45,910 nucleotides of DNA from Candidatus Omnitrophota bacterium (GTDB taxonomy: Bacteria > Omnitrophota > Gorgyraeia > Zapsychrales > Zapsychraceae): the NCBI GenBank assembly GCA_018062515.1, contig JAGOSC010000017.1, positions 1 through 45,910 of the forward strand, written 5' to 3'. A program made the translations under genes and the position numbers. Under the pieces are notes generated by a model, which was not told where the DNA came from, ran no database searches, and was given only the letters and a program-made list of their open reading frames with translations. This document shows, one piece after another, positions 25,425 to 34,426 of the stretch (the first letter of the stretch is position 1; every line of letters begins with the position of its first letter).

Positions 25425-26958
25425 TCTGCGTGGTTAACAGAGCGTTTAAATCAGAAACTCCGATGGAAAGGGAGCAAACGTTCTTCAAGTTTTTATCTTG
25501 GTAAAAAAGCTTCGCTGTTTTAGAGCTTCGTATGCCTTTGGCACAGATCAGTAAATACTGCACGTTTGTCTTAAAGTGATATTCGCCTTTTTCTAATTGA
25601 TCTTGAGGAATTGTTTCATAAGAAATCGTTCGGCTAAGCGGTGTTCGCGTTTGTTCTTCTTTGGAGCGAATATCGATGATGGCATATGCTGATAGGTTTT
25701 CTAAAGAGAGCTTGGTGGCATCAATAATCCAATCTGTTTTTGCCGATTTGATCGAATGAATACTTGGATTCTTCCCGCACAACGGGCAGGCGGGATTACG
25801 TTTTTGTTTAATTTTTTGAATTTTATTAGAGAGTAAATCGATAAGCATTGTTTTGTTTGATTCCAATGTTGGCTGGCCTAAAGTCCATTTAATCGCTTCG
25901 GCAGCTTGCCATGTCCCTAAAATTCCCGGCACAAATCCTAAGACGCCTGCTTCTTGACAGTTTCCCACACAATGGGCTTCGGGTGTGTTTGGCCAGAGGC
26001 AGCGCAGGCAGCAAGCGTCCGGGTGATTTGGCTGATAAAAACGTAATTGCCCCTCGCCTTGATAAACACTCGATTGGATCAAAGGAGTGCGGTGCAAAAC
26101 ACAATAATCATTGAGGAGAAATTTTGTTTCAAAATTATCAGTTCCGTCAATAATTAAGTCATAGCCGGCGGAGATGGAGCGAATATTTTTCGGTGTTAAG
26201 CGTGTATTATGGATTTGGATTTTAATAAAAGGATTAATTTGCGATAGCCGTTTTTGAGCTAGTTGAGCTTTGGGTTGATTAATATCAGCATAAGAATATA
26301 AGCTTTGTCGATGGAGGTTGTGAATTTCTAGCCGGTCATGTTCGCAAATTCCGATTATTCCAACTCCACTGGAAGCCAGATGCATTAAGGCGTAATTCCC
26401 TAATCCTCCCGCTCCAACGACGAGAACGCGTGAGTTTCTTAGTTTATTTTGTCCTTCAGTTCCGACAATGGATAGGTTTAATTGGCGGCTGTAATAGATC
26501 TGTTCTTCATAAACGTTGGGGCTCATTTGTGTTTTTTGATTCTGGATGTCTTTCCATTGGGCTTGGCCGGTCGTGTAGTGTTCTTTTTTCCAGATTGGCA
26601 GGCGTATTTTGATTTGATCAATTAAATAACGGCTGGCTTGATAAGCTTGGTCGCGATGCCTGGCTGATACGCTGATCCAGACGGCTATATCGCCAATGTT
26701 AAGTTCACCCACGCGGTGCAGGCCATAAGCGTGAAGAATATCAAACTTTTGTTTTGCTTCTATAAAGATGTTGCCCGCTTCTTTTTCTGCTAGGGCGATA
26801 TCAGCTTCATATTCAAGTTTTTCAACTTTTTGATTGTCATTGATGTTGCGTACTGTGCCGCAAAAAGTTACTATAGCGCCAGTTTGTGCAGAGTTAAGTT
26901 CTGCCCATGGGATGTGATTTGTTAAATCTTGGGAAATAATTCTGAAAGTTGATTTCAT
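25408..26958 (-). CDS. MoaE-MoeB-rhodanese triple fusion
   Basis: A 516-residue protein combining three steps of molybdopterin synthesis. Residues about 1-140 are MoaE, the large subunit of molybdopterin synthase (TGAIVTFCGTVRN, SVSARHRDQAYQA, PIWKKEHYTTGQAQW). Residues about 155-400 are MoeB/ThiF-type E1 that adenylates the MoaD C terminus: ATP loop VLVVGAGGLGNYAL, HNLHRQ, IIDGTDNFETKFLLND, and two zinc CxxC pairs (CCLRC and CPLC). Residues about 410-516 are a rhodanese domain with active Cys in LICAKGIRSS, which can supply sulfur. The gene is divergent from moaC; the MoaD partner is encoded at 28131. Confidence 0.92.
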   Translation of the reverse strand: MKSTFRIISQDLTNHIPWAELNSAQTGAIVTFCGTVRNINDNQKVEKLEYEADIALAEKEAGNIFIEAKQKFDILHAYGLHRVGELNIGDIAVWISVSARHRDQAYQASRYLIDQIKIRLPIWKKEHYTTGQAQWKDIQNQKTQMSPNVYEEQIYYSRQLNLSIVGTEGQNKLRNSRVLVVGAGGLGNYALMHLASSGVGIIGICEHDRLEIHNLHRQSLYSYADINQPKAQLAQKRLSQINPFIKIQIHNTRLTPKNIRSISAGYDLIIDGTDNFETKFLLNDYCVLHRTPLIQSSVYQGEGQLRFYQPNHPDACCLRCLWPNTPEAHCVGNCQEAGVLGFVPGILGTWQAAEAIKWTLGQPTLESNKTMLIDLLSNKIQKIKQKRNPACPLCGKNPSIHSIKSAKTDWIIDATKLSLENLSAYAIIDIRSKEEQTRTPLSRTISYETIPQDQLEKGEYHFKTNVQYLLICAKGIRSSKTAKLFYQDKNLKNVCSLSIGVSDLNALLTTQTTSTL

Positions 26959-26987
26959 AATAAAAATAAATATAAACTTTACAAGAT

Positions 26988-27008
26988 GATATAATGGAAC
27001 ATTATATC
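26988..27008. promoter_or_regulatory. Perfect palindrome in the divergent moa promoter
   Basis: GATATAATG-GAA-CATTATATC, 9-bp arms with a 3-base spacer, midway in the 121-base gap between the moaE-moeB fusion and moaC. It could be an operator controlling both directions; it also contains TATAAT-like -10 sequences on both strands. No matching regulator can be named. Confidence 0.5.
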
Positions 27009-27079
27009 CACAATTATTATATGAATCAAGGTGATTAAAGAGTTATTATCCTGGTTTTAAAATATTGGGAAGGTTAGCC

Positions 27080-27556
27080 ATGAATAAAAATAAAATGAGT
27101 GCAGGAATGATTGATATTAGTGAAAAGCCGATAACCAAGAGGGTTGCCAAGGCGGTTGGGACTATTTGTTTAACGCCTGAGACGCTGAGGGTCCTTTTAA
27201 TTAAAGGGTCTCCTAAGGGCAATGTTTGGGAAACGGCAAGGGTCGCCGGCGTATTGGCAGCAAAAGCTACTTCATCAACGATTCCGCTGTGTCATCCAAT
27301 TGAGTTAACAAAAGTTTCCATTGAGTATGATGTTTCAGAAAAGGATTCGTGTATCCATATTCAATCTGAAATTGTTTGTTTGGGAAAAACAGGGGCTGAA
27401 ATGGAAGCGTTAAATGCTGTTTCAGCTGCCGCATTAACTATTTACGATATGATGAAATGGAAAGAAAAAGGAATGGTGATTTCGGAGATTAAACTTTTGC
27501 ATAAAAGTGGCGGTAAAAACGGTGATTATATTAGAAAAGTGGTAAAACCTCGATGA
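27080..27556 (+). CDS. moaC: Cyclic pyranopterin monophosphate synthase MoaC
   Basis: Converts the MoaA product (3',8-cyclo-7,8-dihydro-GTP) to cyclic pyranopterin monophosphate. 158 residues, normal length. The family motifs are MIDISEKPITKR, the His-containing STIPLCHPIELTKVSIEYD, and GAEMEALNAVSAAALTIYD with the catalytic Asp and nearby Lys (DMMK). The ATG at 27080, preceded by GGGAAGG, is a better start than a TTG at 27065. It overlaps mobA by 4 bases (ATGA) and leads the operon moaC-mobA-moaD-moaA. Confidence 0.95.
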   Translation: MNKNKMSAGMIDISEKPITKRVAKAVGTICLTPETLRVLLIKGSPKGNVWETARVAGVLAAKATSSTIPLCHPIELTKVSIEYDVSEKDSCIHIQSEIVCLGKTGAEMEALNAVSAAALTIYDMMKWKEKGMVISEIKLLHKSGGKNGDYIRKVVKPR

Positions 27557-28155
27557 CAAAACAAGATCTTAACGGATTAGTGTTGATTGGGGGAAAGAGT
27601 TCACGGATGGGTGAAGATAAAGCTTTTTTGCGGTATCGCGATAGGCCTCAGTGGCAGTTTTGTTATGAGCTTTTGGAATTGTTTTGCAAGGATGTTTTTG
27701 TTTCAAAAAGAAAAGAGCAGGAATTATCCTGGTTGCGGTCTGATTATTTTCAGGCTATTGATGACGTCGTTGAAGGCGCCGGGCCTTTAGGTGGGATTCT
27801 TTCAGCGTTTCAATTTGACTTGCAACGTTCGTGGCTGGTAGTTGCATGTGATTTGCCATATTTGGAAATTGAAACAATTAAGGTTTTAGTTGAGTCTCGA
27901 AATGTTCAGCAAATGGCGACAGCTTATCGAAGCGCCTATGATAGTTTGCCGGAGCCTTTGTGCGCTATTTATGAGCCTAAAATTTATCCTTATTTAAAGG
28001 GCTCATTTGACCGGCACGTGTATTGCCCAAGGAAAATTTTGATGCAGTTGCCAGTTCATCTTATTGATGTCAAAAGTAAAGAGTGGTTAGATAATATTAA
28101 TACTCCGGAAGAAAGAAGAAAGGCCCAGCAATGCTCTCCAAGGTCATCCATTTAA
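27553..28155 (+). CDS. mobA: Molybdenum cofactor guanylyltransferase MobA
   Basis: Adds GMP to molybdopterin to give the guanine dinucleotide form required by NarG-type enzymes of the DMSO reductase family. 200 residues. The nucleotide-binding signature GGKSSRMGEDKA lies at about 13-24, followed by GPLGGILSAF and the metal-binding Asp in VVACDLPYLE. The presence of this gene agrees with the nitrate reductase downstream. It overlaps moaC by 4 bases and moaD by 25. Confidence 0.93.
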   Translation: MTKQDLNGLVLIGGKSSRMGEDKAFLRYRDRPQWQFCYELLELFCKDVFVSKRKEQELSWLRSDYFQAIDDVVEGAGPLGGILSAFQFDLQRSWLVVACDLPYLEIETIKVLVESRNVQQMATAYRSAYDSLPEPLCAIYEPKIYPYLKGSFDRHVYCPRKILMQLPVHLIDVKSKEWLDNINTPEERRKAQQCSPRSSI

Positions 28156-28379
28156 AATATTATGCTGCTTTGCGTGAACAGCGGGGGTGTGGTGAAGAAA
28201 CGGTTCATACTCTAGCAAAAACAACTGAGAGTTTGTATGAAGAATTAAAGAAAAAGCATAATTTATCATTGGATACGTCAATTCTTAAGGTGGCAGTGAA
28301 TAATGAATTTGTTGACTGGTTAACGCCGTTAAGTCCCAACGATATGGTTGTTTTTATTCCGCCAGTCAACGGGGGATGA
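28131..28379 (+). CDS. moaD: Molybdopterin synthase sulfur carrier subunit MoaD
   Basis: An 82-residue ubiquitin-fold sulfur carrier whose C-terminal Gly-Gly is thiocarboxylated by MoeB and donates sulfur to precursor Z together with MoaE. The ending FIPPVNGG and the preceding SPNDMVVFIPP are characteristic, and the start HLKYYAALREQRGCGEE fits the family. It starts within the mobA end (25-base overlap) and is 9 bases ahead of moaA. Its E1 and MoaE partners are the fused minus-strand protein at 25408-26958. Confidence 0.93.
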   Translation: MLSKVIHLKYYAALREQRGCGEETVHTLAKTTESLYEELKKKHNLSLDTSILKVAVNNEFVDWLTPLSPNDMVVFIPPVNGG

Positions 28380-28388
28380 GGTTATTTA

Positions 28389-29420
28389 ATGGATAATTAC
28401 AATTTTAATGTTGATCAGTTGAATAGGCCGTTGCAGGATTTGCGCATTTCGGTGATTGACCGATGCAATATGCGATGCACGTATTGTATGCCGGAGGATA
28501 TTTATGGGGATAACTATAAATTCTTAAAGTCATCGGAATGGCTGACTTTTGAGGAAATTGTCCGTTTAGCCGGGATTTTTGTTTCATTGGGTGTTAAGAA
28601 GATTCGAATTACCGGTGGGGAGCCGTTACTTCGGCCTGGGCTGCATGAATTAATTCGAATGTTATCTGCTATTGAAGGGGTTGAAGATCTCGCGTTGACA
28701 ACAAATGGTTTGTGGCTTAATGAACAAGCTTTAGATTTAAGAAAGGCTGGTCTTAAACGGTTGACAGTAAGTTTAGATAGCCTAAATAAGGAAGTGTTTT
28801 CAATGATGAGTGGTAGGCGAGGGAATGTTCGTCGAGTTTTAGATGGGATTAGGGCGGCCCAAGAGGTTGGTTTTTCTCCGATTAAAATTAATACAGTAGT
28901 ACAACGAGGGGTCAATGATCATTTATTGGTGGATATGATTAAACATTTTAAAGGCCCTGATTATATCCTGCGTTTTATTGAATTTATGGATGTCGGAAAT
29001 CGCAATCAATGGGATATTAATAAGGTTGTTCCGGCGAAAGAAATAGTTGAGGTTATTGAAAAGAACTTTTCTATAGAGCCGATTCAAGCGAACTATTCAG
29101 GAGAAGTGGCGCAGCGTTACCGATTTAAAGATGAAGAAGGTGAATTTGGGCTTATCGCTTCTGTGACCCAACCTTTTTGTGGGTCTTGCAGCCGTTTAAG
29201 GCTTTCTACCGACGGGAAAATATATACATGCCTTTTTGCTGCTAAAGGGGCTGATTTGAGGTCGTTACTGCGGGATGGAGCTTCCGATTTAGAATTATCC
29301 AACTTTGTAAAAACAATCTGGAAATTTCGAAATGATCAATATTCTGAGCAAAGAGTTAAAATAAGAAAGAATTCTTTGGTGTCAGATAATAAGGTTGAAA
29401 TGTTTTATATTGGCGGTTAA
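28389..29420 (+). CDS. moaA: GTP 3',8-cyclase MoaA (radical SAM)
   Basis: First enzyme of molybdopterin synthesis. 343 residues. The radical SAM cluster is CNMRCTYC (Cys 26, 30, 33), followed by GGEPLLRPG, TTNGLWL and SLDSLN. A second C-terminal cluster is built by FCGSC (264, 267) and Cys 281 (IYTCLFA). The protein ends in a Gly-Gly (FYIGG), as is usual and needed for activity. It is the last gene of the moaC-mobA-moaD-moaA operon, followed by an 86-base gap before the Rrf2 regulator. Confidence 0.95.
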   Translation: MDNYNFNVDQLNRPLQDLRISVIDRCNMRCTYCMPEDIYGDNYKFLKSSEWLTFEEIVRLAGIFVSLGVKKIRITGGEPLLRPGLHELIRMLSAIEGVEDLALTTNGLWLNEQALDLRKAGLKRLTVSLDSLNKEVFSMMSGRRGNVRRVLDGIRAAQEVGFSPIKINTVVQRGVNDHLLVDMIKHFKGPDYILRFIEFMDVGNRNQWDINKVVPAKEIVEVIEKNFSIEPIQANYSGEVAQRYRFKDEEGEFGLIASVTQPFCGSCSRLRLSTDGKIYTCLFAAKGADLRSLLRDGASDLELSNFVKTIWKFRNDQYSEQRVKIRKNSLVSDNKVEMFYIGG

Positions 29421-29440
29421 CCAAAATAAAATAATAGTTC

Positions 29441-29491
29441 TTGAAAATATTATAATTGTAGATAAAATAATCCATAATTAAGGTCAATTAT
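29441..29491 (+). promoter_or_regulatory. Promoter and possible operator of the nar operon
   Basis: TTGAAA (29441-29446), 16-base spacer, TAAAAT (29463-29468), then an inverted repeat ATAATT-aaggtc-AATTAT (29474-29491) ending 15 bases ahead of the Rrf2 ATG. The arrangement fits autoregulation by the Rrf2 protein, but the region is AT-rich and the match modest. Confidence 0.4.
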
Positions 29492-29506
29492 AGAGGGATT
29501 GGTTTT

Positions 29507-29926
29507 ATGTTCAAAATTTACTCGAAAGCCTGTGAATATGCCCTCCGCGCTCTGACGCAAATCCCGAAAGATAATTTTGATCGAAAGTTTTTAGCCGTAG
29601 AAATGGCCCGAAAAGCAAAAATTCCAATTCATTCAGCAAGAAAAACATTGCAGTTATTGGTTGAATGTGGGTATCTGGAGGCGATCTCCGGCCCCGGGGG
29701 TGGTTATAGATTGAATAAGAATCCGGAAAACATCACCCTTCTTGATATTATTAAAAAAATTGATGGTAAAGATGCTTTTAATCGGTGTGTGATGGGGTTG
29801 CCGCAGTGTGGTTCAATAAATCCTTGCCCTATACATGGGCTTTGGGCAAAAGTCAAAATTGATATGGAAAAAGAGATGGAGAAGAAGACACTATTAAAGC
29901 TAATGGCGATGAAGGCTCATGGGTGA
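29507..29926 (+). CDS. Rrf2-family iron-sulfur transcriptional regulator
   Basis: A 139-residue regulator of the IscR/NsrR/RirA family. The winged helix includes YSKACEYALRALTQI and a recognition region around KAKIPIHSARKTLQLL, with the wing GPGGGYRL. Three cysteines in CVMGLPQCGSINPC could hold an iron-sulfur cluster, as in NsrR and RsrR-like proteins, so it may sense NO, redox state or iron. It stands at the head of the nar operon and overlaps the next open frame, though the cytochrome itself probably starts at 29992. Target genes are inferred from position. Confidence 0.9.
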   Translation: MFKIYSKACEYALRALTQIPKDNFDRKFLAVEMARKAKIPIHSARKTLQLLVECGYLEAISGPGGGYRLNKNPENITLLDIIKKIDGKDAFNRCVMGLPQCGSINPCPIHGLWAKVKIDMEKEMEKKTLLKLMAMKAHG

Positions 29927-29991
29927 CGCAGTTTTTTTGTTTTTTAAAAGTTAATGGGTGTTCATTAATACAAGAAAAGAGAATTAGGCGT

Positions 29992-30780
29992 ATGTTAGCA
30001 AGTTTATTATTCAGGGGTTGTATTTTGATTGTAATGAGTATGGGGGTATCCATCGTTTATTCTCAAGAAATTGAGAATCAAACTGATAAAGCGGCCGAAT
30101 ACTTTTTTTATCGTTGCGCAGGATGCCACACTATTGGAGGTGGAAAACTTTCGGGACCAGATTTATTGCCAGCAACTCAATGGAGTGCTGCTGATTTAAA
30201 TCCGGCAATTAAGAAAATGGAGAAAAATGTTGGAGTAATGTCTGAGTCGGATATTTCTCAAATGATCAGCTTTTTAAAAGATATGAATGTGGCGACAAGG
30301 ATGGCCAAACAAAAACAAAAAATTGAGGAGAGTTTTCGGGCAAGTTTACCGCCGGCTTCTTTTGAGATCGGCCAGAAATTATTTAAAGGCCAGCGAAGGT
30401 TAGCTAACGGCGGGCCTTCGTGTATTAGTTGTCATTATTTTGTGCATGAAGGAGGATCGCTGGGGTTAGATTTAACTTTAATTAAAGAAAAAGCTTCTGG
30501 TGTGGTGCTTCAGTCAGCAATTGTAAATTCTAGTTATAAGGTAATGCGGCCTATTTATGAGAAACATGTCATTACTCCGGAGGAAGCGGTACATTTATCT
30601 GAATATTTATCCCATCCCGAAAAAGTTAAAGTTGTTGCTTCTCCAACAAAAAAGAAAGTTGTTGGGTTAGCGTATGTGGGAGTTGTTATATTTTTTGTTT
30701 TGTTGTGGTTTTTAAATCGTCAAAGAAAAGGCTGCACGCGCGAGAAACTAATTAAAAAATCGAAGAGAGGTAATTCTTAA
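29992..30780 (+). CDS. Membrane-anchored dihaem cytochrome c (NarC-like)
   Basis: A 262-residue periplasmic cytochrome with two haem c sites, CAGCH and CISCH, the latter in a second domain. It has an N-terminal signal (LASLLFRGCILIVMSMGVS) and a C-terminal membrane helix (GLAYVGVVIFFVLLWFL), ending in a basic cytoplasmic tail. A GTG at 29923 opens the same frame, but the ATG at 29992 gives a proper signal peptide. It overlaps narG (TAATG). In Thermus, a dihaem NarC gene stands at the same place ahead of narG and passes electrons to the membrane complex; the same role is inferred here. Confidence 0.9.
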   Translation: MLASLLFRGCILIVMSMGVSIVYSQEIENQTDKAAEYFFYRCAGCHTIGGGKLSGPDLLPATQWSAADLNPAIKKMEKNVGVMSESDISQMISFLKDMNVATRMAKQKQKIEESFRASLPPASFEIGQKLFKGQRRLANGGPSCISCHYFVHEGGSLGLDLTLIKEKASGVVLQSAIVNSSYKVMRPIYEKHVITPEEAVHLSEYLSHPEKVKVVASPTKKKVVGLAYVGVVIFFVLLWFLNRQRKGCTREKLIKKSKRGNS

Positions 30781-33700
30781 TGAGCTGGATCAAAGATATC
30801 TTTTCACCTCAAGAGAGGTCATGGGAGGATTTTTATCGTAATCGTTGGTCCTATGACAAGGTTGTTCGCAGTACGCACGGGGTTAATTGTACTGGGTCAT
30901 GCAGTTGGAACGTCCATGTAAAACAAGGGATTGTGACATGGGAAACGCAAGCGCTTGATTATCCACGGTTTGATAAAACGATTCCTCCTTATGAGCCGAG
31001 GGGATGCCAGCGAGGAATTTCGTATTCTTGGTATATTTATAGCCCGTTAAGAATTAAATATCCATTGGTGCGAGGCGTCCTTTTTGATTTGTGGAAAGAG
31101 GCTAAAAAAAAGCACCCTGATAATTTAATTGCCGCGTGGGAATCGATTGTAGAAAATCCAGAATCACGAAAACAATATCATGAAGCGCGTGGAAAAGGTG
31201 GATTCCGACGGGTGTCATGGGAAGAAGTACTTGAGATTATGGCGGTGGCTAATATTTATACAGTCCGTCGTTATGGCCCAGATCGGTTAGCCGGATTTTC
31301 TCCTATTCCAGCCATGTCCATGATCAGTTATGCAGGCGGAGCCCGATTTATGCAGTTAATGGGTGGAGTTTCATTGTCTTTTTATGATTGGTATTGCGAT
31401 CTTCCTCCCGCTTCTCCAGAAATTTGGGGTGAGCAGACTGATGTGGCTGAATCAGCTGACTGGTATAAATCAAAAATGATTGCGGTCGTTGGGTCGAATG
31501 TTTTCATGACTCGTACTCCCGACGCGCATTTTCTAGTCGAAGCTCGGCATCATGGGACTAAAGTTGTTGTGTTTTCTCCTGACTTTAGCCAGGTATGTAA
31601 AGCGGCAGATGAATGGATTCCTTTGCACCAAGGGCAGGATGCTGCATTCTGGATGTCGGTGGGACATGTTATTTTGAAAGAATATTATATTGATAAACAA
31701 GTGCCGTATTTTGTGAATTATTTAAAACAATATTCTGATTCTGCATTTTTAGTGAAACTCGATCGACTTGCTGATGGCCGTTTTAAGGCGGGTGAATTGT
31801 TAAGAGCTTCTGATATTTCAACATCGGCTCATTTTGAGAATGCTGAGTGGAAATTTTTTGTTCAACACGCTGCTAACGGAGAATTGAAAATTCCAATGGG
31901 CACGGTTGGCCATCGCTGGCAAAAGGAAAAGGGGCAATGGAATCTTAAGCTTGAGGATGCTCATACGCATGAGCCGATTGATCCGTCTATTCGTTTGGGT
32001 CAATATGAAGAAAAGAAACTTGAGGTTGAGTTTACTGACTTTTCAGAAGGAACAAATGATAAAGTATCATCACGGGAAGTCCCTGTTAGAAAGATTGAAA
32101 CAAATAAAGGACCAGTTTGGGTCACAACCGTTTTTGAATTGTTGCTCGCCCAGTATGGCGTTTTTCATTCTCAAGGAGCTAATTGGCCAAAGAATTATGA
32201 AGATGATGCCAGCGTTTATACGCCAGCCTGGCAGGAAAAATTTACCGGAGTGCATGCTAAGCTTGTGGTTAGTTTTGCTCGTCAATGGGCAGAAACAGCG
32301 GCGAAGAGTGAAGGAAAATGTTCAATTATTATTGGGGCGGGGGTTAATCATTGGTATCACAATAATTTAATTTATCGGGCGGCGATTATGCCGCTTATTT
32401 TCTGCGGATGTGTTGGAAAAAATGGCGGCGGCCTTAATCATTATGTTGGTCAAGAAAAACTTGTTCCAATTGCTTCATGGGCGCCAATTGCTTTTGGTAC
32501 TGACTGGGGCGGGCCGCCTCGATTGCAAAATGCACCATCATTTCATTATATTCATACAGATCAGTGGCGTTATGATCGGCCAGTTGAGCAGGTCTGTCCG
32601 GTTTCGAATTTAGACCACCCGATGACACATGGACATACTGCTGATATACAGGCGTTGGCTGTCCGAAGTGGATGGATGCCATGTTTTCCACAGTTTAATA
32701 AGAATAATTTTACATTGGTAAAAGAAGCGCAGGTTCAGGGAGCGAAAACTCCAGAAGAAATCCAGGCGTATGTCGTTAAACAGCTCAAAGACAGAAAATT
32801 ATTATTTGCAATGGAAGATCCTGATAATCCGGAGAGTTTTCCGCGGGTTTGGTATATCTGGCGTGGTAATGCGCTCTTATCTTCAGCCAAAGGGCACGAG
32901 TATTTCTTAAAACATTATTTGGGCACTCATCATAATTCTATTGCGAAAGAAAATGCCAAAGATAAAACAGAAGATGTTGTTTGGCATGAGAAAATGCCTG
33001 TTGGGAAAATGGATTTGGTAGTTGATTTAAATTTTAGGATGGACTCTTCAGCCCTTTATTCAGATATTGTTCTGCCGGCGGCTACGTTTTATGAAAAAGA
33101 TGATTTGAGCTCAACTGATATGCATAGCTTTATTCATCCGCTGCAAGCTGCGGTCCCGCCCGCCTGGGAATCGAAAAGTGACTGGGCGGCTTTTAAAGAA
33201 ATTGCTAGGAAAACTTCAGAGATTGCAAAAGAATATTTACCTGAGCCGCAACAAGATATTGTTGTGACTCCACTGATGCATGACTCTCCGGCGGAAATTG
33301 CTCAGCATTCAATTAAAGATTGGGCTAAAGGGGAGTGCGAGCCGATCCCTGGAAAGACAATGCCGAACATTGCAATTGTGCAGCGTTCTTATCCAGATGT
33401 ATATCAGAAGTTTATTTCGTTGGGTCCGAATTTCCGCGATAAGGGTATTGGCGGTCATGGATTGATCTATCCGGTCGCGGATGAGTATGATGATTATTTG
33501 ACTAAATATCCCGTGGAACAATGGGGGGGGAAGATTTACCCGTCTCTAAAATTGGATCGATCGGTTTGTGAAGTCATTTTGTCATTTGCCGCTGAAACGA
33601 ATGGTGAGATGGCCTATCGCGCTTATGAAGCTGAATCGCATAAAATAGGCAGGGATTTAACCCATTTAGCGCGGGATACTCGGGGCGTCCGATATAATTT

Positions 33701-34412
33701 TAATGATTTATGCTCTAGTCCGCGGCGGATTTTAACTACGCCATTTTGGACTGGAAATGTTAATAATGGGCGGACATATTCCGCTTATTGCCAGAATGTC
33801 GAGGAATTAATTCCGTGGAGGACATTAACTGGCCGGCAGCATCTTTATCTGGATCATGAAGCGTACCGCGCCTATGGAGAAGAATTGCCGACGTATAAAC
33901 CTAAAATCGATATGCGTTTGACTAATGACCTTGATGAAACCGAACAAAAGCCAGGAATGCTTTTATTGAATTATTTAACGCCTCATGGAAAGTGGCATAT
34001 TCATTCAACGTTTAGTGATAACTTGATCATGAAAACACTTTCACGCGGTATTGAGCCTGTTTGGATCAATGATAAGGACGCGGCCATGGGGGGAATTCAG
34101 GATAATGATTGGGTAGAAGTGATTAATGATAATGGAGTCTTGGTGACTCGAGCTGTTGTTTCGGCTAGGATTCCAAGAAATTTATGTTTTATTTATCATG
34201 CCGTTGAACGTACCGTAGGTGTTCCTAAGTCTCCATCAAGATCAAACAAAAGAGCTGGCGGGCATAATAGTTTAACCCGTGTCAGGCTCAAACCGCTTTT
34301 TATGATAGGTGGTTATGCGCAATTTTCGTATGCGTTTAATTATTGGGGGCCGCAAGGAGTTAATCGTGATACATTTGTTTTGATTCGTCGCTTAGAAAAA
34401 GTTGATTGGTAA
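30780..34412 (+). CDS. narG: Respiratory nitrate reductase alpha subunit NarG
   Basis: Catalytic molybdenum subunit reducing nitrate to nitrite. 1210 residues (E. coli 1247). The N terminus lacks a twin-arginine signal and reads like E. coli NarG (RSTHGVNCTGSCSW). The FS0 [4Fe-4S] ligands His33, Cys37, Cys41 and Cys76 have E. coli spacing. The YDWYCDLPPASPEIWGEQTD segment carries the Mo-ligating Asp, and TRTPDAHF follows. The C-terminal molybdopterin domain is complete. It is therefore a cytoplasm-facing membrane-bound Nar, with bis-MGD supplied by the adjacent moa/mob genes. A nitrite-oxidising direction is less likely (see rejected items). Confidence 0.95.
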   Translation: MSWIKDIFSPQERSWEDFYRNRWSYDKVVRSTHGVNCTGSCSWNVHVKQGIVTWETQALDYPRFDKTIPPYEPRGCQRGISYSWYIYSPLRIKYPLVRGVLFDLWKEAKKKHPDNLIAAWESIVENPESRKQYHEARGKGGFRRVSWEEVLEIMAVANIYTVRRYGPDRLAGFSPIPAMSMISYAGGARFMQLMGGVSLSFYDWYCDLPPASPEIWGEQTDVAESADWYKSKMIAVVGSNVFMTRTPDAHFLVEARHHGTKVVVFSPDFSQVCKAADEWIPLHQGQDAAFWMSVGHVILKEYYIDKQVPYFVNYLKQYSDSAFLVKLDRLADGRFKAGELLRASDISTSAHFENAEWKFFVQHAANGELKIPMGTVGHRWQKEKGQWNLKLEDAHTHEPIDPSIRLGQYEEKKLEVEFTDFSEGTNDKVSSREVPVRKIETNKGPVWVTTVFELLLAQYGVFHSQGANWPKNYEDDASVYTPAWQEKFTGVHAKLVVSFARQWAETAAKSEGKCSIIIGAGVNHWYHNNLIYRAAIMPLIFCGCVGKNGGGLNHYVGQEKLVPIASWAPIAFGTDWGGPPRLQNAPSFHYIHTDQWRYDRPVEQVCPVSNLDHPMTHGHTADIQALAVRSGWMPCFPQFNKNNFTLVKEAQVQGAKTPEEIQAYVVKQLKDRKLLFAMEDPDNPESFPRVWYIWRGNALLSSAKGHEYFLKHYLGTHHNSIAKENAKDKTEDVVWHEKMPVGKMDLVVDLNFRMDSSALYSDIVLPAATFYEKDDLSSTDMHSFIHPLQAAVPPAWESKSDWAAFKEIARKTSEIAKEYLPEPQQDIVVTPLMHDSPAEIAQHSIKDWAKGECEPIPGKTMPNIAIVQRSYPDVYQKFISLGPNFRDKGIGGHGLIYPVADEYDDYLTKYPVEQWGGKIYPSLKLDRSVCEVILSFAAETNGEMAYRAYEAESHKIGRDLTHLARDTRGVRYNFNDLCSSPRRILTTPFWTGNVNNGRTYSAYCQNVEELIPWRTLTGRQHLYLDHEAYRAYGEELPTYKPKIDMRLTNDLDETEQKPGMLLLNYLTPHGKWHIHSTFSDNLIMKTLSRGIEPVWINDKDAAMGGIQDNDWVEVINDNGVLVTRAVVSARIPRNLCFIYHAVERTVGVPKSPSRSNKRAGGHNSLTRVRLKPLFMIGGYAQFSYAFNYWGPQGVNRDTFVLIRRLEKVDW

Positions 34413-34426
34413 AAAGGAGATTGTAA

